Assembly: GCA_963825175.1 (NCBI GenBank)
Contig: CAWGSA010000002.1
Span: 2,666,001-2,730,000 of the forward strand
Length of the DNA stretch: 64,000 nt
Source of the DNA: DATFTF01 sp963825175
GTDB lineage: Bacteria > Acidobacteriota > Thermoanaerobaculia > UBA5066 > Gp7-AA6
Direction: 5' to 3'
How positions within the stretch are numbered: position 1 is the first letter of the stretch; each line of letters opens with the position of its first letter. Below, one piece after another: positions 58,390 through 64,000 of this stretch. The translations under genes and the position numbers were made by a program. Under the pieces are notes generated by a model. That model saw only the letters and a list, made by a program, of their open reading frames with translations, was not told the origin of the DNA and made no database searches.

Positions 58390-61049
58390 GCACCCCCCGA
58401 GAGTCGGCGGCGCCGTTCCTCCAGCTCCGCAAGCCGCCGCCGCGTCTTTTCGACGACGGGTGCCGGAGCCTTGTCCAGAAACGAGAGGTTCCGGAGCTTC
58501 GCCGACAGCTCCTCGATCTCTCCATCCAGATCTGCCAGGGTCCTCTTCCGTTTGGCCTCGTCGGTCGTCGGCGCTCTCTCCGGAATGGACATTCCGATGG
58601 CGAGGCCCGACACGACGTCGCGGGCGGCCGAGGCGGGCGCGGCTTCGAACGCCAGGCTCGACAGGCGCGCCAGGTACGCGAGCAGCGGGGACAGCGCTTC
58701 GATCTCCGCCACGAGATCGACGTCGGGGGACTGCCGGTCGACCCACAGACCCACCGGCTCGGTCGGGGCCGCCGAGCGCTCTCCACGGAAGTTGCGGACA
58801 CGCGTGACCAACTCCCTCAGGGCTTCGATCACCCGCTCGGCGCGGGCATCGGTCCATGACGCGTTGGGCTCCGGGAACGGGGAGACGATCAGAGTCCCGG
58901 GCTCCCCGGTCAACTTGCCCCAGATCTCCTCCGTCACGAAGGGCATGAACGGGTGCGTCAGGGCCAGGGAATCTCGGAGACACTGACGGAGCACTCCGCG
59001 CACGATCTCCCTCGCGCCATCGTCCCCCTGTTTGCCGGAGAGCACGGGCTTGACCATCTCCAGGTAGCCGTCACACAGCTCGTGCCAGACGAAGCGGTAG
59101 ATCGCGCCGGCCGCTTCATCGAATCGGAACGCCGCGAGCTCCCGGTTGACCGATTCCGCGGCCGCCGAGAGCCTCGAGAGGATCCAGCGATCGGGCGTCG
59201 AGAGAACGGCGTCCGCGAACCCCTTCGCGGCCGGCTTGCCTTCCAGGTGGGACAGCGTGAGCCGGGCCGCGTTCCAGATCTTGGTGGCGAAGGCTCGCGA
59301 GCCCGACATCCGGCCGCGCTCCACCGAGACGGTGGGACCGGAGGACGCCGCCGACGCCAGGGTGAATCGAACGGCGTCGGCTCCGAACTCGTCGATTGCC
59401 TCCAGCGGATCGATGACGTTGCCCTTGGTCTTGGACATCTTCTCGCCGCCCACGCGCACGAGACCGTGGAGGTGTACGACGGCGAATGGCTCCCGGCCGG
59501 TGAAGTGGATCCCCGCCATGATCATCCGCGCCACCCAGAAGAACAGGATGTCGTAGCCCGTCACCAGAACGTCGGTCGGATAGAAGTCCTTGTAGTCCGC
59601 CGTCGGCTCGGGCCATCCGAAAACGGAGAAAGGCCACAGCTGAGAGGAGAACCAGGTATCGAGCACGTCGGGGTCCTGCTCCAGGGACGTCGAACCGCAG
59701 GTGGGACACGCCTCGGGGTCCTGTTCCGCGACGGTGAGATGCCCGTTGGCGCAGGTGAACGCGGGAATCCGATGGCCCCACCAGAGCTGACGGGAGATGC
59801 ACCAGTCGTGGATGTTGCGCATCCACTCGAAATACGTCTTGGTCCAGGGTTCTTCCGGGGCGAACCGCACCCGTCCCTGCTCCACGGCGGCGATGGCGGG
59901 CGCCGCCAGGGGCCCGACCTTCACGAACCACTGGACCGACAGGTACGGCTCGACCACGGTCTCGCAGCGCTGGCAGGTCCCCACACTCATCGTGTAGGGC
60001 TCGGAGGCCAGGCGGCCTTCCTTCTCCAGCCTCTCCAGTACCTTTTTCCGCGCCTCGAAGCGGTCCAGGCCGGCGAATTCCGCTCCCGCGTCGGCGGTCA
60101 TCTTTCCGTCCGGCCCGATCACGACGACCGCCGCGAGTCCGTGCCGCTCGCCGCTGGCGAAGTCGTTCGCGTCGTGGGCCGGCGTGACCTTGACGATCCC
60201 CGTTCCGAACTCTCGATCCACGAGAATGGGGTCTTCGATGATCGGCAGCTCGCGTCCGACGATCGGGAGGACGGCTTTCCTTCCCTTGAGCTTGGCCGTC
60301 CGCGGATCGTCGGGATGAATGGCCAGCGCCGTGTCTCCCAGCATCGTCTCGGGGCGGGTCGTGGCGACCACGGCTCCGGCGGGGACCCCGGGGACGTCAT
60401 AGCGGATCTTGGAGAGAGTCCCTGCGACCTCCTTGTGGACGACCTCCAGATCGGACACGGCCGTGCCGCACCGGGGGCACCAGTTCACGACGTACCGGCC
60501 GCGGTAGATCAGCCCCTCGGAGGAGAGCTGGACGAACGCGCGGCGGACCGCGCGCGAAAGGTCCGGATCCATCGTGAACCGTTCGCGGCCCCAGTCGAGC
60601 GAGCAGCCCAGGCGCTTCAACTGCGACTGGATGGTGTCCTTGGCCTCTCGCTTCCACGCCCACACGCGCTCGACGAACTTCTCGCGGCCAAGGGCGCGGC
60701 GGTCGATCCCCTGCTTGGCGAGCTGCCGCTCGATCACCATCTGTGTGGCGATCCCGGCGTGGTCGGTCCCCGGAACCCACAGGACGCGGCATCCCTTCAT
60801 CCGCTTCCAGCGCGCCAGGATGTCCTCGACCGTTCTGCCGTAGGCATGTCCGATGTGGAGCTTGCCCGTGACGTTGGGCGGCGGGATCACCATGACGAAT
60901 CGGGGAGAACCGGCCGGCCCGGACGGCGCAAACCGGCCTTCCGACTCCCACAGGAGGTACCAGCGCTCCTCGAAGGATGCCGGCTCGAACGTCTTCGGCA
61001 GCTTTCGCGGGTCGTCGGCCGCTGCCGTTTCGGGGGAGATTTCGGGCAT
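58386..61049 (-). CDS. valS: valyl-tRNA synthetase
   Basis: 887 residues. PPPNVTGKLHIGHAYG with HIGH at 65-68, editing domain, KMSKTKGN near 536-540, anticodon domain and a C-terminal coiled coil (ELSAKLRNLSFLDKAPAPVV). The ATG at 61049 is immediately preceded by the T7 tract of a terminator-like hairpin, and there is no Shine-Dalgarno. It begins the chain valS-birA-coaX. Confidence 0.97.
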   Translation of the reverse strand: MPEISPETAAADDPRKLPKTFEPASFEERWYLLWESEGRFAPSGPAGSPRFVMVIPPPNVTGKLHIGHAYGRTVEDILARWKRMKGCRVLWVPGTDHAGIATQMVIERQLAKQGIDRRALGREKFVERVWAWKREAKDTIQSQLKRLGCSLDWGRERFTMDPDLSRAVRRAFVQLSSEGLIYRGRYVVNWCPRCGTAVSDLEVVHKEVAGTLSKIRYDVPGVPAGAVVATTRPETMLGDTALAIHPDDPRTAKLKGRKAVLPIVGRELPIIEDPILVDREFGTGIVKVTPAHDANDFASGERHGLAAVVVIGPDGKMTADAGAEFAGLDRFEARKKVLERLEKEGRLASEPYTMSVGTCQRCETVVEPYLSVQWFVKVGPLAAPAIAAVEQGRVRFAPEEPWTKTYFEWMRNIHDWCISRQLWWGHRIPAFTCANGHLTVAEQDPEACPTCGSTSLEQDPDVLDTWFSSQLWPFSVFGWPEPTADYKDFYPTDVLVTGYDILFFWVARMIMAGIHFTGREPFAVVHLHGLVRVGGEKMSKTKGNVIDPLEAIDEFGADAVRFTLASAASSGPTVSVERGRMSGSRAFATKIWNAARLTLSHLEGKPAAKGFADAVLSTPDRWILSRLSAAAESVNRELAAFRFDEAAGAIYRFVWHELCDGYLEMVKPVLSGKQGDDGAREIVRGVLRQCLRDSLALTHPFMPFVTEEIWGKLTGEPGTLIVSPFPEPNASWTDARAERVIEALRELVTRVRNFRGERSAAPTEPVGLWVDRQSPDVDLVAEIEALSPLLAYLARLSSLAFEAAPASAARDVVSGLAIGMSIPERAPTTDEAKRKRTLADLDGEIEELSAKLRNLSFLDKAPAPVVEKTRRRLAELEERRRRLSGGA

Positions 61050-61072
61050 AAAAAAAGGGCTCGCGCGCCCTT
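61050..61072 (-). terminator. terminator-like hairpin abutting valS
   Basis: On the minus strand AAGGGC-GCGCGA-GCCCTT (61072-61055) followed by TTTTTTT (ending at 61050), directly before the valS ATG. It lies 26 bp after the response-regulator stop. Confidence 0.75.
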
Positions 61073-61097
61073 CCTATATCAGAAACCGGGCGGGGGC

Positions 61098-62378
61098 TCA
61101 CTCGACGCCGGCTTCCAACTCCTTGATTCTCTGTTTGATGACGATCTCGGCCATGTCCGGGATGACCTCCCAGGCGATCTCGCGGACAATCCGGTCGGAG
61201 AGCTTCTCCACCACCCGACGGGCGAGCTTCTCGATCTGGTCGTCGGTCAGATCGCCGCCGGCAGTCCTGGCCACCGAGGAGAGCATCTGGGTCAGCTCAG
61301 GGATGGAAGAGGTCTGCGCCAGCATCTCGAGCTCTCGCGGTACCGTTGCCGCCGCGACGCCCGGATCCCGCGTCGGCTCCTCTTCGGCCGCCGGCGGCTC
61401 GAGAGTCTCTCGAGGCACCTCCGCTGCACTGCTTTCCGTCAAGACAGCCTCGGACGGAGGCTGCGGGGCCGGAGGCTCGGGAGAGGGTAGCCTCATCGCA
61501 ACCGTCTCCGGCGAGATCTCTTCGACCGGCTGGGGCAATCCGGCGGACGGCGCCCGCAGAGGCCCGACCAGGGCGACCGTCTCTTCGGTATCAGTGTCAA
61601 AGAGAATCTCCCCGGGCATTTCCGGCGCGGAACCGGCCGGTTTCTCCACCGACTTCTCCGGCTCCTCGCCCAGCCACTGCGGGAGCGGTTCCCGGGCCGC
61701 GTCCTCGCGGGCAACGGGGGGCGGGGGCTCCGCGGCTCTCGACGTCGCACCGGTCTCGGGCCCGGCGGAGGGCGGTCGCGATTTCTCGAAGGCCTCGATG
61801 GCCGAATCGACGTCCCCTCTTCCGAATTCTTCTTCGAAAGGATCCAGCGCCCGGGGGGGCATCCTCACGGACGCCGTGAAATCCTCGGCGGAGAAGCCGA
61901 CGTCGAAGGGGGCCTCCTCGGCTTCCCCGACATGGGGAGCGGAGCCCGTTGCGCTCGCGGGGGACTTGACCGGTTCCGGCGGGAACCTCGCAGCGGCGGG
62001 AGCGCCGGGGGCCCTGTCCAGAAGGGCCTCGACCTGAGCGATGAGCTGCTGCGAATCAAACGGCTTGGACACGATCGCGTCCGCGCCGATCCGTTCCGCA
62101 CGTTCGCGGTCGAACGGCTCGAACGTGCCCGACAGCAGCATGACCGGAATCCGGGACGTGGCGGGGTTGCTCTTGATCGCTTCGCAGACCTCGTATCCGT
62201 TCTTCTCGGGCATGACCACGTCGGCCAGGATCATGTCAGGCCGATCGTCGCGAATACGGTCCAGAGCCTTCTGTCCGTTGGAGACGCAAACCAGGTCGTA
62301 GTCGCTGTCGGAGAAGGTCAGCTCCACGACCTTCTGGATCGTGAGGCTATCGTCTGCCAGCAGGATCTTCTTGGGCAT
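61098..62378 (-). CDS. CheY-like response regulator with long disordered linker
   Basis: 426 residues. Receiver domain at 1-122: ILLADDSLTIQK with D9 and D10, phosphoacceptor D53 (MILADVVMPE), SGTFEPF and the Lys in SKPFD. Residues about 130-355 are a low-complexity Pro/Glu/Ala linker. The C-terminal segment (about 365-426, LTDDQIEKLARRVVEKLSDR and AEIVIKQRIKELE) is a charged helical domain seen in myxobacterial and acidobacterial regulators. No DNA-binding domain. No kinase next door. A consensus promoter lies upstream. Confidence 0.87.
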   Translation of the reverse strand: MPKKILLADDSLTIQKVVELTFSDSDYDLVCVSNGQKALDRIRDDRPDMILADVVMPEKNGYEVCEAIKSNPATSRIPVMLLSGTFEPFDRERAERIGADAIVSKPFDSQQLIAQVEALLDRAPGAPAAARFPPEPVKSPASATGSAPHVGEAEEAPFDVGFSAEDFTASVRMPPRALDPFEEEFGRGDVDSAIEAFEKSRPPSAGPETGATSRAAEPPPPVAREDAAREPLPQWLGEEPEKSVEKPAGSAPEMPGEILFDTDTEETVALVGPLRAPSAGLPQPVEEISPETVAMRLPSPEPPAPQPPSEAVLTESSAAEVPRETLEPPAAEEEPTRDPGVAAATVPRELEMLAQTSSIPELTQMLSSVARTAGGDLTDDQIEKLARRVVEKLSDRIVREIAWEVIPDMAEIVIKQRIKELEAGVE

Positions 62379-62403
62379 TGAAAGTAAGCTTCAGCGACTC
62401 AAA

Positions 62404-62432
62404 AAGTTACACGTGGTCGGCGCGGGTGTCAA
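62404..62432 (-). promoter_or_regulatory. sigma-70-type promoter of the response-regulator gene
   Basis: Minus strand -35 TTGACA (62432-62427), 17-nt spacer, -10 TAACTT (62409-62404). Predicted start about 62397, leaving a short leader to the ATG at 62378. Confidence 0.7.
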
Positions 62433-62487
62433 TCCAGAAGAAGGCAGCCGGTCGCGAGCAGGGGCCTTCGGGAGCCATCCCCGCCAC

Positions 62488-63447
62488 CTACGCCGGGCTC
62501 CCAATGTCCTCTTGCGCCCCCCACACGGCGCTCAAATACCGCCCGGGAGGCCGATGCCCAAGTGCCTCTGCCAGATAGCGAGAGGCCTCGACCAACTTGG
62601 AGAGGGACACTCCGGTCTCGATGCCGAGTCCAGCTAGCATATAGACCAGGTCCTCGGTCGCCAGGTTTCCCGCCGCGCCGGGCGCATACGGGCATCCGCC
62701 CAGGCCCCCGGCCGATGCGTCGAAGGTCGTAATGCCGCACTCGAGCCCGGCATAGACGTTGGCCAGCGCCGTTCCCCGGGTATCGTGAAAATGAAGCGCC
62801 AGCACCCCCCGCGTGACTCCGGACCCGTAGAGCGTCTCGATGACCTCGTAGACGCTCGCCGGCGTCGCCACGCCGATCGTGTCGCCGATCGAGATCTCGT
62901 CCACGGGCAAATCCAGCAACTTATGCACCACCTCGCGGACGGCCTCGGGCGAGACGGAGCCTTCGTAGGGACAGCCAAACGCGGTGGAAAGGTAACCGCG
63001 CACACGGATCCCTTCCTGCCTGGCCCGCGCGACCACGGGCCGGAAACGCTCGATCGATTCGTCCACCCCCGCGTTGATGTTGCGCCGGTTGAACGTCTCC
63101 GATGCGGCGGTGAAGACCGCGACCTCCAGGACTCCGACGGACAGAGCGCGTTCGAGCCCCTTGAGATTCGGCACCAGAGCCGGGTAGCGCACGCCGCTGA
63201 CCCGGTGGATCCTCCGAAAGACGTCTTCCGTGTCGGCAAGCTGGGGAATCGCCCGGGCCGAGACGAAGGAACCCACTTCGATGGCCGGGAGTCCGCACGC
63301 CCCCAGTCGATCGATGAAGGCAACCCGCGTGTCCGGCGGAAGGCTCGCCGGCTCGTTCTGAAGCCCGTCGCGAGGTCCCACCTCATACACCGTGACCCGC
63401 TGCGGCAGGTGCGGGCGCTGGATGGCGTGCTCTTCCCACGGATCCAT
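62488..63447 (-). CDS. hydroxymethylglutaryl-CoA lyase
   Basis: 319 residues. VYEVGPRDGLQNE carries the catalytic Arg/Asp, LHFHDTRGTALAN the metal His pair, and ASAGGLGGCPYAPGA the essential Cys loop of HMG-CoA lyases. It splits HMG-CoA into acetoacetate and acetyl-CoA, the end of leucine breakdown. The adjacent biotin-carrier domain fits methylcrotonyl-CoA carboxylase, but the carboxylase subunits are outside the window. Confidence 0.93.
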   Translation of the reverse strand: MDPWEEHAIQRPHLPQRVTVYEVGPRDGLQNEPASLPPDTRVAFIDRLGACGLPAIEVGSFVSARAIPQLADTEDVFRRIHRVSGVRYPALVPNLKGLERALSVGVLEVAVFTAASETFNRRNINAGVDESIERFRPVVARARQEGIRVRGYLSTAFGCPYEGSVSPEAVREVVHKLLDLPVDEISIGDTIGVATPASVYEVIETLYGSGVTRGVLALHFHDTRGTALANVYAGLECGITTFDASAGGLGGCPYAPGAAGNLATEDLVYMLAGLGIETGVSLSKLVEASRYLAEALGHRPPGRYLSAVWGAQEDIGSPA

Positions 63448-63529
63448 GGCGAATACGCTATCAGTTGTCGGTCGTCGGCCGGAACTCGAATCCGGAGTCG
63501 GGAGGGTGACCGAACAGCAAGGAGGCTCC

Positions 63530-64000
63530 CTACTCGATCTCCGCCAGTTTCACACCGGCCTCGACCAGCTCCCCTTCCCCATGAGCGATCGACCGGATGA
63601 CGCCGTCGCGCGGCGCCCGGATCGAATGCTCCATCTTCATCGCTTCCAGCACGAGAAGGACGTCTCCGGTGGCGACCGTCGCGCCGACGCCGACGAAGAC
63701 CTGCCGCACGCGCCCTGGCATCGGAGCGACGAGATCTCCACCCACGTCCCGGGACCGCCCGGCGCGACCGGTGTCCCGGCGCAGGTCAAACACCCTCCCC
63801 GCGCACCACACGAGCACACGCTCACCGTCCCGGACGACGCGTACCGGGAAGATCCGGCCGTCTAATTCGACGGACTCGATCTCTCGCTCCTGAGCATGAA
63901 TCCGCAGAGCGTGGCGGCGGTCGTCGACGACTGCCTCACTGCCTTCCAGCCGGACGTGCGCGGATTCCAGCCCGCAGACGATCCTCAAGCGCCGGACCTC
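63530..64000 (-). CDS. biotin carboxyl carrier domain, partial at the window edge
   Basis: At least 156 residues; the frame stays open through 64000, so the true start is outside. An N-terminal beta region (RIVCGLESAHVRLEGSEAVV) precedes a biotinyl domain: VAPMPGRVRQVFVGVGATVA, then VLEAMKMEHSIRAP with the biotinylation Lys in AMKM. It may be a stand-alone carrier or the C-terminus of a biotin carboxylase alpha subunit. An in-frame TTG at 63988 is available but unproven. With HMG-CoA lyase it suggests leucine catabolism. Confidence 0.85.
   Translation of the reverse strand, partial: EVRRLRIVCGLESAHVRLEGSEAVVDDRRHALRIHAQEREIESVELDGRIFPVRVVRDGERVLVWCAGRVFDLRRDTGRAGRSRDVGGDLVAPMPGRVRQVFVGVGATVATGDVLLVLEAMKMEHSIRAPRDGVIRSIAHGEGELVEAGVKLAEIE

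Noticed and set aside
61073..61100. A T-box riboswitch before valS
   Set aside because: Only about 25 bp separate the response-regulator stop from the hairpin, far too short for a T-box, and no T-box core sequence is present.

Overview
This is a 64 kb chromosomal window from a high-G+C Gram-negative-type bacterium. It carries no rRNA, phage, insertion sequence or CRISPR array. Several genes point to Acidobacteriota or a close relative: a TonB-dependent receptor with an N-terminal carboxypeptidase-regulatory-like domain, a secreted sortilin/BNR-repeat protein of over 1000 residues, a FecR plus Trp/Tyr-rich (DUF6600-like) protein, bactofilin, RodZ, and lspA/lgt/comEC in tight operons. The assignment rests on gene content only; no database was searched.

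Layout. 185-655 is a lone NUDIX gene. 579-19627 is a long minus-strand block. Read in its own direction it runs: cyclic-nucleotide-domain protein, def, cysS, secreted unknown, then a trp leader (trpL), aroDE, trpE-G-D-C-F-B-A, an uncharacterised protein, rodZ, a helical-repeat-like protein, DnaJ-TPR, PP2C phosphatase, secreted unknown and a LOG-family hydrolase. 20005-21990 is a FecR/DUF6600 protein that ends at a strong terminator. 22082-24070 (minus) is an SthA-type transhydrogenase fused in frame to a DUF429-like domain. 24186-32187 (plus) is a compact operon-like run: small membrane protein, thiE-like, MscS-cNMP channel, acpS, ileS, lspA, lgt, rluD. 32196-41909 (minus) holds the BNR protein, aldehyde dehydrogenase, bactofilin, aminotransferase, a PAS-only membrane sensor and a MocR regulator. 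42005-49129 (plus) holds a DUF1223 protein, an unknown, the TonB receptor and a matrixin-like protease, with tRNA-Gly(CCC) on the minus strand. 49184-62378 (minus) is one of the longest directons: response regulator, valS, birA, coaX, unknown, rlmD-like, comEC, miaA, hfq, TPR lipoprotein, pgsA, glutaredoxin-like. The end holds HMG-CoA lyase and a biotin-carrier domain that runs off the window.

The most interesting system is the trp leader. An 18-codon ORF (15700-15644, minus) carries tandem Trp codons and is followed by a hairpin set and an intrinsic terminator that abuts the aroDE start codon. A TTGACA-N17-TAGGCT promoter would start transcription within a few bases of the leader ATG. This looks like ribosome-mediated tryptophan attenuation acting on a shikimate gene (aroDE) together with the whole trp pathway. 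All trp junctions except one overlap as NTGA, and the trpE start implied by that pattern is CTG. The exception is trpB-trpA, which is split by inverted period-7 repeats that supply the trpB stop codon and replace the normal trpA start.

Other points: a probable CTG start for bactofilin, leaderless-looking starts with a -10 box 6-9 nt before ATG, heptad repeats before ileS, and a terminator directly abutting the valS start codon.
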